From positions 47,581 through 111,580 of the forward strand of contig NW_022279526.1 in assembly GCF_000004075.3 (NCBI RefSeq): a stretch of DNA of 64,000 nucleotides, given 5' to 3'. Of the stretch, positions 48,694 through 59,858 are shown one piece after another. The stretch is from Cucumis sativus (Eukaryota > Streptophyta > Magnoliopsida > Cucurbitales > Cucurbitaceae). How positions within the stretch are numbered: position 1 is the stretch's first letter; each line of letters starts with the position of its first letter. Position numbers and translations under genes: made by a program. The notes beneath the pieces were generated by a model, which was given only the letters and a program-made list of their open reading frames with translations, was not told the origin of the DNA and searched no databases.

Positions 48694-50052
48694 TCATATT
48701 TTAAGCAAGAGAGAAATTTGAGCCACCATCTCATCAATCTTCTCATCTCCTTTACTCCTCAAAATCTCACCCATTTCTATTACCTTCGTCCTCAAGTCTT
48801 CTCGGCTTTTGTCTACTACTACTTCTCTAATCAGCTTTGCTACTTCCTCTCTCTGTATCATGCCGTCGGGATCTCGCTTCGCCTCCACTCCGAGCCCTGC
48901 TTCTTCCACAAGTCCGGCGTTATACGGCTGATCCACATGCATCGGAACCGCTATTACAGGTACTCCAAGCATTATACTCTCCATCACCGAATTCCATCCA
49001 CAATGACTCACAAATCCTCCAATGCTCCGATGCTTCAATATCTTCCCCTGAGGCGCCCACTCTTTCACTATCATTGCCCTTTCTCCCGCTTTCTCCACAA
49101 ATCCTTCCGGCAACGCCTCCTCAACCCTCTTATTCTCTTCTCCTTTCGGAGACCTGATCACCCATATGAAATTAGCTCCACTCTCTTCTAATCCGCACCC
49201 GATTTCTTCCATTTCTTCTTTCGACGGGAAGAATTCGCTTCCGAATGATACCAGAACCGTCGACAATGCTTCTTTTTTGTCCAACCAATTCTTGATCCTT
49301 GAATAATCTTCATCTTCATCGTCCTCTCTTGGCTCGTATACCAAAGGACCAACTGCGATTACTTTCTTTTTCAACAGAACAGAGAGGTAATCCATGTATT
49401 CTCCCTCAATCTCTCTGCAACTACTTATCAGAGTTATATCGCGAGAAGCACTCAAGCAATACAGAAACGATTCTCTAACTCGGCGGATTCTTTCTAAAGT
49501 GGCTTCATTGGCGGTGGTGTATTTGCCTTTCCAGTAATTATGAAGAACCCAATCTGAGAGTGGGAATTTAGTATCCGGATAGTTGATATTGTGAAGAGCA
49601 TGAGAGATGATGGAAGCTGCGGTTGTATTGAAGTTGATAGCAGGAATATTGAGGGAGGAAGCTATCTGTGGTGCCCATTGCTGCAGAGAGTCATAAATGA
49701 GGAGATGCGGACATAGTGTTTGTAAAATTGCCTCGAAGGGTGAGGCAGCCGCAGCGAAGGCTTTGTGGAGGGTGGGCGTAAGGCGAGGGGGAAGGGCGTT
49801 TGTTGTGTGAAGATGGGGAGGAAATTCAGGAGAAGAAGGAAGATGAAGCTCCACAAATTGAATGGAAGAAGAAGGAATTAGCCTAGGTTTAATGGAGTCA
49901 AGATTAACAGGAGTTGAACAGAAGTAGATGAGAAAGTTGTTCCTTCTAGATAGAACTTTGGCTAGCTCCAAGTAGGCAGAGAGATGGCCATAGCCAATCC
50001 ATGGAAGCATCAAAATGGTTGTGGGTGTGTCTCTAGATTTCTGAACATCCAT
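48694..50052 (-). CDS. UGT94: UGT94-type UDP-glycosyltransferase (copy 1, intact)
   Basis: This is a family 1 UDP-sugar-dependent glycosyltransferase, 452 residues, a single exon. It resembles the UGT94 group, which adds a sugar to a sugar already on the acceptor. In gourds the best-known member extends mogroside chains. The N-terminal acceptor domain has the catalytic His23 (LPWIGYGHLS) and the partner Asp121 (LLIYDSLQQW). The PSPG donor box spans residues 332-375 (WAPQGKILKH ... HCGWNS ... HVDQ). Its last residue, Gln375, favours UDP-glucose. Start: ATG at 50,052 in a gccATGG context, with MDVQ matching the family N-terminus. It is divergent (head to head) from copy 2, with about 1.48 kb between. 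The 5' region contains an (ACAAGA)n microsatellite at about 50,174-50,200. The actual acceptor cannot be read from sequence. Confidence 0.93.
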   Translation of the reverse strand: MDVQKSRDTPTTILMLPWIGYGHLSAYLELAKVLSRRNNFLIYFCSTPVNLDSIKPRLIPSSSIQFVELHLPSSPEFPPHLHTTNALPPRLTPTLHKAFAAAASPFEAILQTLCPHLLIYDSLQQWAPQIASSLNIPAINFNTTAASIISHALHNINYPDTKFPLSDWVLHNYWKGKYTTANEATLERIRRVRESFLYCLSASRDITLISSCREIEGEYMDYLSVLLKKKVIAVGPLVYEPREDDEDEDYSRIKNWLDKKEALSTVLVSFGSEFFPSKEEMEEIGCGLEESGANFIWVIRSPKGEENKRVEEALPEGFVEKAGERAMIVKEWAPQGKILKHRSIGGFVSHCGWNSVMESIMLGVPVIAVPMHVDQPYNAGLVEEAGLGVEAKRDPDGMIQREEVAKLIREVVVDKSREDLRTKVIEMGEILRSKGDEKIDEMVAQISLLLKI

Positions 50053-51429
50053 GGCAATATGACAGTAAGATTAATTAGTTAAGCTCCGCAATAACAAGAA
50101 CAAGAAGTTCTTATAGGAAGAAGGCAAATGTCATTTTGCGAATGGCAGCAAATGGAGTGGATGTACAAAATAAATACAAGAACAAGAACAAGAACAAGAA
50201 AATAGCTAAAGAAGACAGAAAACAATGGAGTTGGAAAGCAGGCAGCCAATATAAAATTAGATTATCATATAATTATTATTGTTAACTTCAAGGCTTCAAA
50301 TTTAGCAATTACAGGACTCAGACTATTAAGCCTCTCGATGGACGAACCAAGGTTAGACATCTGTTATATATTCTTGGAAAAATATGAACTTTTGTCATGG
50401 CCTACTCTCTTCAATTTTATATACAGATGCGTTTCAATTCAAGCTATAGTTATTATGGTGCATCCCAAGCATATTAAATTGTGTTATAGAATAGAGCACA
50501 TCGTGATGCACGTGTTGCTATCAACTTCAACAAATTGTAGTCTTATACCTTCATGCACTTGAATCTCATCATTTCATTCAAAATATACATAACACACATA
50601 TTTGACAATTCTCCTTTTCTTTATCAATTTATTTTCGGCTAATTTCACCTATAGAAATTTTCTTTAGCTTAATTATAAATTATTCTTAACAATTATACAC
50701 AAGTGGGCTCATAAAATATCGCATGATAATTCAAGGCAAAATTTGACCAAGTTTTGTGTTTCAAAAAATATATATTAAATTAATATAATATGTTGTTTAC
50801 TTAAAAAGATAATTTTTTTTATAAAATTTTTAAAAGATAATTTGAATGAAATAGATCGTCAAAATCAAATACATAGAACTTTAATACTTCCCACCACAAC
50901 TTTGCTTCCTTCTAATACATTTGGAGCATTGCCATGATTGGTAAAAAAATAAATAATGATAATTATTGGATGCAAACATATCTCATATCAACCTCTTTTG
51001 TTGGTAAGAAAATAACAATTTTGTTTTAAGAAATATTTGCCACATGATGAAGTTTAATCGAATAACTTACAGAAATAAGGCAGCACAAAAATATTTTTCT
51101 AATATCATGAAGTGGTTTAATAATTGATAGTGATTTTAATTTAGAAATTACAAAAAGGTCCCAAATCCATCTACTTCACATTTACTATATATTCATTTCT
51201 ACTTTAATGTCAATGACTATCAAATCATCGCTCTCCATTACCATTCTCTACTACCCTTCCCTCCAAATGACCCACTTTTCAGATCACATTATCTTCTTCC
51301 AATCTGTTGGAGAAGAAGGAAATTAGAGGTTTTGTTGAAAAAGTGATTGAAGCAAGAAACCACAGCCCACATCCAATCATAACTCCAACTTCAAAGTCAA
51401 TATCTAAGTTCCGAACGTGATCTACCAAT
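50053..51429. promoter_or_regulatory. shared upstream region between divergent UGT copies 1 and 2
   Basis: An AT-rich bidirectional intergenic region. It contains an ACAAGA microsatellite (50,174-50,200) near copy 1. No gene was recognised; an open frame at 50,338-50,562 looks accidental. Confidence 0.4.
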
Positions 51430-51448
51430 ACAACGTGCTGCACGTTGT
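51430..51448. promoter_or_regulatory. palindrome with two ACGT cores upstream of UGT copy 2
   Basis: ACAACGTGCTGCACGTTGT is a palindrome about the centre of the 19-mer, 82 bp before the ATG. It holds two ACGT cores (AACGTG and CACGTT). The equivalent site of copy 3 has two perfect CACGTG-type halves. ACGT cores are known binding sites of bZIP and bHLH factors. Function here is inferred from conservation between the duplicates. Confidence 0.55.
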
Positions 51449-51529
51449 AACAGATACACTCCTCTCCATTCTCTACTACCTCCACAGAAACAAAGCTTTG
51501 TTATCCCAATCTTTCATCCCATTGTTTGC

Positions 51530-52887
51530 ATGACCATGGATGCCCACCAAGCTTCAACTCCAACCACCACTACCATTTTGATGTTTCCATGGCTTGGCTA
51601 TGGCCATCTCTCCCTTACTTGGAGCTCTCCAAAGCTCTCTCTACAAGGAAAAACTTCCTCATCTATTTCTGTTCAACTCCTGTTAATCTCGACTCCATTA
51701 AACCAAAGCTAATTCCTTCTCCTTCCATTCAATTTGTGGAGCTTCATCTCCCTTCTTCTCCTGACTTTCCTCCCCATCTTCACACAACCAACGCCCTCCC
51801 TCCTCACCTTACGCCCGCCCTCCACCAAGCCTTCGCTGCCGCCGCCCCACTCTTTGAGACAATTTTAAAAACACTTTCTCCACATCTCCTCATTTATGAC
51901 TGTTTCCAGTCTTGGGCTCCTCGCTTAGCTTCCTCCCTTAACATACCCGCCATCAATTTCAGCACCTCTGGCACTTCCATGATTTCCTACGGCTTTCACT
52001 CAATTCACCACCCCAGTTCTAAATTCCCATTCTCAGATTTTGTACTTCACAATCCTTGGAGATCCAAGTACAACTCTACCCCTTCAGAACACGCCCGCAG
52101 CGTCAGAGAGGCTTTTTTCGAATGCCTTAATACATCTCGCGATGTAATTCTTATTAATAGCTTCAAAGAGGTGGAGGGAGAATACATGGATTATCTCTCC
52201 CTTCTATTAAAAAAGAAAGTAATCCCAGTTGGGCCATTGGTGTACGAACCAAATGAGAAGGATGAAGAAGATGAAGATTATTCAAGAATCAAGAATTGGC
52301 TGGACAAAAAGGAAGCTCTGTCAACGGTTCTGGTGTCATTGGGAAGCGAAAGCTACGCATCAGAGGAAGAAAAGGAAGAAATAGTACAAGGGTTAGTAGA
52401 AAGTGAGGCGAATTTCATATGGGTTGAAAGGATTAATAAAAAAGGAGATGAAGAACAACAAATCAAGAGAAGAGAATTGCTGGAGAAGAGTGGAGAAAGA
52501 GCAATGGTAGTGAAAGGATGGGCTCCACAGGGGAAGATACTGAAGCATGGAAGCATTGGGGGATTTGTAAGCCATTGTGGATGGAACTCTGTTTTGGAAA
52601 GTATTGTGTCTGGGGTTCCCATCATTGGAGTTCCAGTGTTCGGAGATCAACCATTTAACGCCGGAGTAGTGGAATTTGCAGGGATCGGAGTGGAGGCCAA
52701 ACGAGATCCTGACGGCAAAATTCAAAGAAAAGAAGTTGCAAAACTGATCAAAGAAGTAGTGATTGAGAAACGCAGAGAAGAATTAAGGATGAAAGTAAGA
52801 GAAATGAGTGAGATTGTGAAGAGGAGAGGCGATGTTCTGATCGAGGAGATGCTTGCTCAAATCTCTCACTTCTCCAACATTTCATAA
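51530..52887 (+). CDS. UGT94: UGT94-type UDP-glycosyltransferase (copy 2), one frameshift
   Basis: This is a paralogue of copies 1 and 3. The authentic start is ATG at 51,530 (MTMDAHQASTP, parallel to [11 protein letters not shown] in copy 3). After GYGHLS a one-base deletion at about 51,610-51,614 (CATCTCTCCCTTAC in place of CATCTCTCTCCTTAC) moves the rest to another frame, which then stays open to the stop at 52,887. The catalytic His lies just before the slip. The donor box is complete: WAPQGKILKHGSIGGFVSHC..., with HCGWNS and a final GDQ. Compared with copy 1, the LPEGF motif before the donor box is replaced by RRELLEKSG. It is single-exon, about 452 residues if read through. The TATA box present in copy 3 is not conserved here. 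It is either a young pseudogene or carries one sequence error. Confidence 0.9.
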
Positions 52888-53790
52888 ACATCCCTTTTTT
52901 TCGTTAAAAATAATAATAATAATTAGCCAACATTTACCACAAATAATTTTTTTATATAATTATAAAAACTAATGTAATCATAATGATATTTAAATGTAAT
53001 ACACTTGAAGAATTGCTTTTGAACACATTCATTTCGAATTTGAATATATCACAATTAGGGAATGCTTGAAAGAAATAGCAATTTACTATCTTTAGATTAC
53101 TATCTAATTACCATTTATTACAATTAAAAATTTTAAATTTGCATTATGAAAAAGAAAAATATGTTATGAGTAGTTTTTTTAATTTTTTTTTTTTTTTTGT
53201 TATCTAAAGCATTTTCCCATAACTATACCACAATAAAACCGACAAATAAAGTAATTAGTTTAATTAGTTTAATGGATGAGAAAAAAAAGCTTAAAAATTT
53301 AATTCAACCTTCATAATTTAGAAGAGGACTTTTTCCAAAAGTCTATAATGGCCATTAATTAAAATTTATTGTCATAAAGCTAATAATTAAAAGACATAAT
53401 TAGGGGGAAAAAAATCTAATGTATAGTATAGTGTATAGAAGTAGATATAGATTTATAGATTTAGGTTATAGATACTATAATTAAATGTAGTAATTCAGTG
53501 TATATTTTATATAAATAAAATAATTATTTTTCTCATATTCTAACATTGTAGGTTATTTAAATTACACACATATATAATTGAAGAGTAACTAAATTCTAAA
53601 ATAAACAATAATTTAAAATTAATAAAAAAAATTCAAAATCCACTAGCTGACTCATCACTAATTTTCTACTACTTTGTCCATATTTTCATAGTTGTTTTTT
53701 AAATATTAAAGAATTTGAATTTTCATGTGAATGAGATTTAACATAATCAGCCAATTAGTATTAGAAATAAAAGAGAGTTGTGATCTAAGG

Positions 53791-54754
53791 GTCGGTCCCA
53801 AAATATCATATGATCTAAGGGTCGGTTTCAAAAAAATCAAATCATAAACATTTTGATGGTCGCTAACATATTATAAACGAGCTAGTTCCATTACTTTATC
53901 ACTAGAACCCTTATTACACATGCAATTTTTAATAAAGTCAACAATGAAGTTATTAAGGTATAATTAATTAGGATTAATTACTTCTTCAAGTCTCAATCCC
54001 TTCCAGACTTAACCACATTCTATGAAATCGTGAAGAATCTCTCTACAGAGTGGTTTGAGAGTCTCTTTCTAATTTGTATAACTTGTAAATTACAAAAACG
54101 AGTCACAATCCATTTACTTCACTTTTACTATATTCATCTCTACTACAATGTCAATTACTATCATATCGCTCTATATTTTCTAACTTTATTGGCTATCTAT
54201 AATCACCACTTTGGATATTACCTACAGATCAACTCTAACCATCACTACCAACTTCGATTGTGCCTACTTCAAATGACCAACTTCGACTACCGTTATTTTC
54301 GTTTTCATTTTAAAACAATTTTAAGTAAAAATAATATGTAACTTATGGTGAGGATAAGAAAAAAAATGTGTTATCGGAACGTATTAAAAAAGTGTATTTT
54401 TTGTATTTTTAAATTAATGAAATTTCTTTCAACAGTTTTTAAAAAATTTCAATTGATGTTTACATTAATTTTTCAATTTACTTTTACGTTGGTTACGTCG
54501 CAGGATAGATTTGTAACGATCAACCATTAATCAAAATTTCATTATTTGAGTGTGCGATTTTATGTTAGTAATTTTTTGGTTTTTATATTAATGTCATTCC
54601 CTATGGATATTTACCGTTGTAATCCATTTGTTTTGTATTAGTTGAAAGCCGTAAATTTTAGTAATCACTTATAATTGGAAAATAATTAAATATAAAGTAG
54701 AATGTCTAATACAATAATTTAACAAATTTCATTCAATGAAACAAAAATCAATGT
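53791..54754. other. AT-rich intergenic sequence
   Basis: There is a short direct repeat of 'tgatctaagggtcggt' at about 53,780 and 53,811. Open frames at 54,030-54,341 and 54,345-54,530 have no recognised features. Confidence 0.35.
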
Positions 54755-54965
54755 TTTTCACAACTTGAACGTCGCCGATTTCTAGTTGGTTGTCATTGAG
54801 GACTTTGCAGTCTTTGTTGCTCTAGTCCTTCCTGATTCTCTTGTTGTTGTTGCTCATCTGATTGCTCGAGTACTGCTGCAGGCACTTCATAGTATAAATA
54901 TTCATTATGCTATCCACAACCGTGCTCGTGTCCATACATGTATGTAGATGATGGATTGGTCTCTA
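54755..54965 (-). pseudogene. possible transposon-protein C-terminus (plant-mobile-domain type)
   Basis: The minus strand reads SSTYMYGHEHGCG, a stop, then EYLYYEVPAAVLEQ, a Gln/Glu-rich stretch, and ends in PTRNRRRSSC before losing frame. The basic Arg-rich, Cys-ending tail following a Gln-rich stretch resembles the C-termini of transposon-associated plant-mobile-domain proteins. The similarity is short and I hold it loosely. Confidence 0.3.
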
Positions 54966-56310
54966 AATCATAGTATATAATTAGTTTAATTGTTGTTTTT
55001 TAAACTTATCATATACACCCATATTTAAATATTCATATAATATAAGAGAATGATAATGATTTAAAATGATTCTTTAGAAACTTATCTTCATTGACTAAAT
55101 TAAATAAAAAAATTTCAATAATTCACTAATTAATAATTCTTTGAAAACCAAATCTTCAATAGTTTTATTTTTTATTTTTATCATTGAATATTATTATAAT
55201 TATCTTATAATAACAATTTCAAAAAACATTTATAGAAAATATTGTAGTTTGAAAAATATTTAGGAAAATAATGTTGTTTTTCTCTCTCTCCTCGGCTAAA
55301 ATAATATAAAAATATTCCAACAACACACGATTAATCAGTCACACGTGAGCGTGTAATTCTTCTTCTAAACGATCATAATATTCGGTCATGTAGGAAATGA
55401 TACACGATCGTATAGATAGTATCAACACCGACTACACACGCTCGCAAGGGTGAATTTATTAAGGGGCTAGAGGATACGTGCTCCCCTCACATTATCGATT
55501 TTTGGATTTTAATATTAATTTGAAGTGTTAGATTATAAAATATATATTAAATTTAGCTCCAATTTGCCTAAATTGTTGTAGTGGTTGTGTCCCATGTACA
55601 ACTCTTTGGTTGTGAGTTCAAATCTCATTTACTATTTTTACGAAATAGTTTTTCTTTCAAATATCAATAATTTTTTTTCTCAAATATCAAATTTCTTCGT
55701 AAACTATTACAAAATAGATTTTATTTAAAACATCGATACATTTCTTTTTTCAAATATCAATAATTTTCACTCTAAATATCAAATTTCTTCTTCAAATTTA
55801 ATGATTTCCTAAAAAGAATATCAAATTTCTTCCTAAATTTCAACGATTTTCTAAAAGAAAGATAATTTGATTTCCCGAAAGAAAGATAATTTGATTTTCT
55901 AAAAGGAAGATAATTTGTTAAAAAGAGAAAAAAAACTCATCAAATATATAACTTTAACTTATTTCCTAGCCCTCATTTGTTATCTAACAAAATAATTTTA
56001 AAAAATGCAACAAAATCGATAATCCAAACTTCCACTCCTCAACAATATTCCATAAAAAATGTATTATTCTTTCTCTTTTTCTTTTCTTTTTTTTTTTTTG
56101 CAAATTTTAAATTCACATATTTACATTACAAAAAAAAACTCATGTGAAAATTGCGGTCTTTCTTTATTGCTACAAATGTAGCTAATGTTATTGGAGCATC
56201 AGTAAAACGTCGAAACATTTTTTAAACATTTTTTAGTGTGTTTATTATATAGTGTTTGGTACCCCTATGTAAAATTTCTGAATTTGCCATTGCACACTCT
56301 TGTAATGCTT
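54966..56310. other. AT-rich intergenic sequence with transposon-end-like pieces
   Basis: At 55,320-55,450 there are scattered ACACGATCG words related to the array at 56,318. At 55,455-55,560 lies the inverted relative of 48,105-48,430. The rest consists of 'caaatatcaa.tttctt' repeats (55,640-55,930) with no coding sign. Confidence 0.35.
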
Positions 56311-56317
56311 CTAAATA

Positions 56318-56600
56318 ACCATGATACACGATCGTGTAGTTCATGATGCATGATGGTTTTGAAAAAGCCTGAGTAAACGATCGTGTAAATGATAGTACAT
56401 GATCGTGTGTAGTTTATAATAAACGATCATGGTAGTTCATGATACACGATCAAGTAGTTCATGAAAAACGATAGTTTTTGGAAAAGTCGTAGTAAACAAT
56501 CGTGTAGATCATTATACATGAACCTGCAGTTCATAATACACGATCGTGTAGTTTATGATAAACGATGGTTTTGAAAAGTCACGTGGTAAACAGATAATGT
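56318..56600. repeat. array of ACACGATCGTGT palindromes with 'agttcatgata' linkers
   Basis: About eight diverged units each contain ACACGATCGTGT or a variant (AAACGATCGTGT, ACATGATCGTGT, AAACGATCATGG), joined by 'agttcatgata'-like linkers. A 'gatggttttgaaaa' word recurs three times, near 56,350, 56,470 and 56,565. Related words occur at 30,315-30,430 and 55,325-55,420. Confidence 0.75.
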
Positions 56601-57008
56601 AGTTCATCTCAATCCACCACACATTAAAAAAAAATACAAGATTGATGATTGATTGAAAATGGAGATAATAATAGCAGAAGGATAATGAAAAAGAATAATA
56701 ATTGTAGAACAATTATCATGATTTAAAAATATATATAAAAGAGAAGTTAGAAGAACTTTGCCGGTGACCGCTGCTGTGACGAAGATAAAAAGGAAGAATG
56801 GAGAAATCGGAACCACGCAAAAGTCAAAAGCTACAAAGACAAACCTAGAATATTTAAAAAAATGGTCGGTTTCATGGGTTTTTTATTTTGTTATACAAGG
56901 TCGTAAATATCTTGAAATTTCATTACATTTGTGTAAATTACCCTCTTTTTTCTCATTTCATTTAAGTTTTATTTTTCTTTTCTATTTTTGTTATAGGTAA
57001 ATTTTAAT
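56601..57008. other. spacer, no gene recognised
   Basis: AT-rich sequence. A short GC-richer segment at 56,758-56,830 has an open frame without recognised features. Confidence 0.3.
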
Positions 57009-57592
57009 TCAAATATCAGAATGAACTAACTCAAATGGAGCAATTGCTCGTTTATCGACTTGAGAACTCGAACTAAGACGATGAAATTTAGCAAATTGAC
57101 ACGAATCACAAATTAAAGAGGACAAAAACCTAAATTCTGGATAAAGTTTCTTCAACACAAACAAATATGGATGACCTAAACGACAATGAACTTCAAAAGG
57201 AGAGGGAACGACAGGACACGCCATAGCTTGTGATACTTTATGATCAAAGAGATAGAGGTCTTCTGACTCATATCCTCTACTAATAATCTTCTTCGTCACA
57301 TGATCCTGAAACAAACAATACCAAAAAAGAACATGACAACACAATTTAGGTCAAAAGTAAGTTGACTAGTAGAAATTCAATTAAAGGATAAGTTAGACAA
57401 ACGTAACATAGAAGAGAGAGAAAATGATAAGGTACGGTGAATAGTGCCAAAGCCAAAAACAAAAGATGTGGAGCCATCGACCAATGTAACATATGGAAAA
57501 GGGGCAGGGGACATCGATCTAGAAAATATGTGAGAATTACCTGTCAGATGAGTTATGGTACCAGAGTCTAGGACCCATTTGGTAGATGAAAA
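57009..57592 (-). pseudogene. Ty1/copia protease and GAG-pre-integrase remnant
   Basis: On the minus strand, 57,592-57,400 reads WVLDSGTITHLTG, the aspartic-protease active-site motif of copia (DSG), followed by FPYVTLVDGSTS. Then after a stop, 57,344-57,009 reads through a GAG-pre-integrase domain with the zinc-binding H-H-C-C pattern (HCRLGHPYLFVLKKLYPEF ... CDSCQFAKFHR) and ends at FELVHSDI, the start of the integrase core. One stop and a frame change separate the two parts. Gag, most of integrase, RT and LTRs are missing. Confidence 0.85.
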
Positions 57593-58359
57593 AATTTACT
57601 ATCATTCATGTTTTTTTTTTTTAAATGAAAAATTGGTTCAATTTTATTGTTGTTTAAACTTATTTAAAAAGTATTTTTTATTTTCAATTTAGGAGATCGG
57701 TTCCTAAATCATATCTTGCCCAAAGTTTGACGACAATGGACCTGCCTCTAACCTAATATCTTGCTCAAAAGGCTTGCGATTGATCGACTCTTGAATATCC
57801 GATTTCAAATGCCGACATCATCATGATTGGACTAACGTAACTCGAGATATCAATTTAACTTAATCAACCCCAACGACAATCCCATAAAATATCGAAATGT
57901 TTGAAAATTCTTAAATGTTTCTTTTTTTTTTCTCTCTAAATAACAATAATAAAGTATGTTAAATATTTCAACATTTATAACTCAAAATTGTCTGTAATTT
58001 TATATACATATAAAAAGAGCAATAGAATAAAATTTAAATCAATAAAAAGTTTTATAAAATCACATAAAATAAACTTTAAATTACATGGAACCAATAAAAA
58101 ATATAAGATGGCATAAATCACAAAAATAACATATAAACAAAATCCATAAATCACACCAAATAAAACTAAATTATAGGAAACCAATACAAAAATATAAATA
58201 CACCTAAATATAATAAATCAACAACAACAATAATAATAAAATTAATTTTGCATTTATCCATATTTGTTCCTTTATTCTCTAAAATATTTTAAAATATATA
58301 ATGATTACTTATTTATTTTATATGATTTTGCAATTTTGCAATTTGCAATTTGCATGGGT
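57593..58359. other. AT-rich intergenic sequence upstream of UGT copy 3
   Basis: No gene was recognised. The open minus-strand frame at 57,975-58,184 is low-complexity. Confidence 0.35.
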
Positions 58360-58374
58360 TTGTAATCTACCCAT

Positions 58375-58393
58375 ACCACGTGCTACACGTGGT
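58375..58393. promoter_or_regulatory. double CACGTG-type palindrome upstream of UGT copy 3
   Basis: ACCACGTGCTACACGTGGT holds two perfect G-box cores (CACGTG) in palindromic arrangement, 109 bp before the ATG. The orthologous site in copy 2 keeps the palindrome but with weaker flanks. G-boxes are known targets of bZIP and bHLH factors. Confidence 0.65.
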
Positions 58394-58451
58394 AACAGAT
58401 ACGATACTCCTCCCCAGTCCCCAGTCCCCGTTCCCCATTCCCTACTCCCTC

Positions 58452-58459
58452 TATAAATA
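58452..58459 (+). promoter_or_regulatory. TATA box of UGT copy 3
   Basis: TATAAATA lies 43 bp before the ATG at 58,502 and 59 bp after the G-box palindrome, which implies a short leader of about 15-20 bases. The aligned position in copy 2 reads CCACAGAA-like sequence and lacks the box. Confidence 0.65.
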
Positions 58460-58501
58460 ATACAAAGCTTTGTTAACCCAGTCTCTCAGCCCATTGTTTG
58501 C

Positions 58502-59858
58502 ATGGCCATGGATACCCACCAAGCTTCAACTCCAACCACCACTACCATTTTGATGTTTCCATGGCTTGGCTATGGCCATCTCTCTCCTTACTTGGAGCTC
58601 GCCAAAGCTCTCTCTACAAGGAAAAACTTCCTCATCTATTTCTGCTCAACTCCTGTTAATCTCGACTCCATTAAACCAAAGCTAATTCCTTCTCCTTCCA
58701 TTCAACTTGTGGAGCTTCATCTCCCTTCTTCTCCTGACCTTCCTCCCCATCTTCACACAACCAACGCCCTCCCTCCTCACCTTACGCCCGTCCTTTACCA
58801 AGCCTTCGCTGCCGCCGCCCCTCTTTTGAGACAATTTTAAAAACACTTTCTCCACATCTCCTCATTTATGACTGTTTCCAGCCTTGGGCTCCTCGCTTAG
58901 CTTCCTCCCTTAACATACCCGCCATCCATTTCAACACCTCCAGCGCTGCCATCATTTCCTTTAGCTTTCACGCAACTCATCGCCCCGGTTCTAAATTCCC
59001 ATTCTCAGATTTTGTACTTCACAATCATTGGAAATCCAAGGTCGACTCTAACCCTTCAGAACAGATCCGTATAGTCACAGAATCTTTTTTCGAATGCCTT
59101 AATAAATCTCGCGATGTAATTCTTATTAATAGCTTCAAAGAGGTGGAGGGAGAACACATGGATTATATCTTCCTTTTATCAAAAAAGAAAGTAATCCCAG
59201 TTGGGCCATTGGTGTACGAACCAAGTGAGAATGATGAAGAAGATGAAGATTATTCAAGAATTAAGAATTGGCTGGACAAAAAGGAAGCTCTGTCAACGGT
59301 TCTAGCGTCAATGGGAAGCGAAAGCTACGCATCGGAGGAAGAAAAGGAAGAAATAGTACAAGGGTTAGTAGAAAGTGAGGCGAATTTCATATGGGTTGAA
59401 CGGATTAATAAAAAAGGAGATGAAGAACAACAAATCAGGAGAAGGGAATTGCTGGAGAAGAGTGGAGAAAGAGCAATGGTAGTGGAAGGATGGGCTCCGC
59501 AGGGGAAGATACAGAAGCATGGAAGCATTGGGGATTTGTAAGCCATTGTGGATGGAACTCTGTTTTGGAAAGTATTGTGTCTGGGGTTCCCATAATTGGA
59601 GTTCCGGTGTTCGGAGATCAACCGATTAACGCCGGAGTAGTGGAAGAAGCAGGGATCGGAGTAGAGGCTAAACGAGATCCTGACGGAAAAATTCAAAGAA
59701 AAGAAATTGCAAGACTGATCAAAGAAGTAGTGATTGAGAAAAGCAGAGAAGAATTAAGGATGAAAGTAAGAGAGATGAGTGAGGTTGTGAAGAGAAAAGG
59801 CGATGAGAAGATTGAGGAGTTGCTAACTCAAATCTCTCGCTTCTTTAACATTTCATAA
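58502..59858 (+). CDS. UGT94: UGT94-type UDP-glycosyltransferase (copy 3), two frameshifts
   Basis: This is a close paralogue of copy 2. The start is ATG at 58,502 ([11 protein letters not shown], then the intact [13 protein letters not shown]). A one-base deletion at about 58,822 (CCTCTTTTGAG) ends the frame at a stop near 58,840. The correct frame resumes with [13 protein letters not shown], which carries the catalytic-dyad Asp, and runs to about 59,529. There a run of five G has become four (GCATTGGGGATTT), just before the donor-box HCGWNS. The last part is open to 59,858. Donor-box residues are otherwise complete, ending GDQ. As in copy 2, the LPEGF motif is missing. With a TATA box and both G-boxes it has the better promoter of the two. 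It is either a pseudogene or, given similar indels in CSN2 and calmodulin, an intact gene with sequence errors. Confidence 0.88.

Larger units (their letters stand above)
51400..53790 (+). repeat. segmental duplication, block 1 (UGT copy 2 and flanks)
   Basis: Promoter, gene and about 0.9 kb of downstream sequence are colinear with 58,360-60,870. Shared downstream landmarks are 'tagaagtagatatagattta' at about 53,440 and 'caaaatccactagc' to 'tagtattagaaataaa' at about 53,635-53,770. Copy 2 and copy 3 therefore arose by one duplication of about 2.4 kb. Confidence 0.85.

Noticed and set aside
48685-49191. 168- and 106-codon plus-strand open frames
   Set aside because: Antisense shadows of the intact UGT gene on the minus strand. 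Similar shadows occur opposite copies 2 and 3 (52,353-52,725 and 59,325-59,696).
51526-51610. ATG at 51,526 as the start of UGT copy 2 (MHDHGCPPSF...)
   Set aside because: This frame is open only because of the one-base deletion. The family N-terminus is encoded from the ATG at 51,530.
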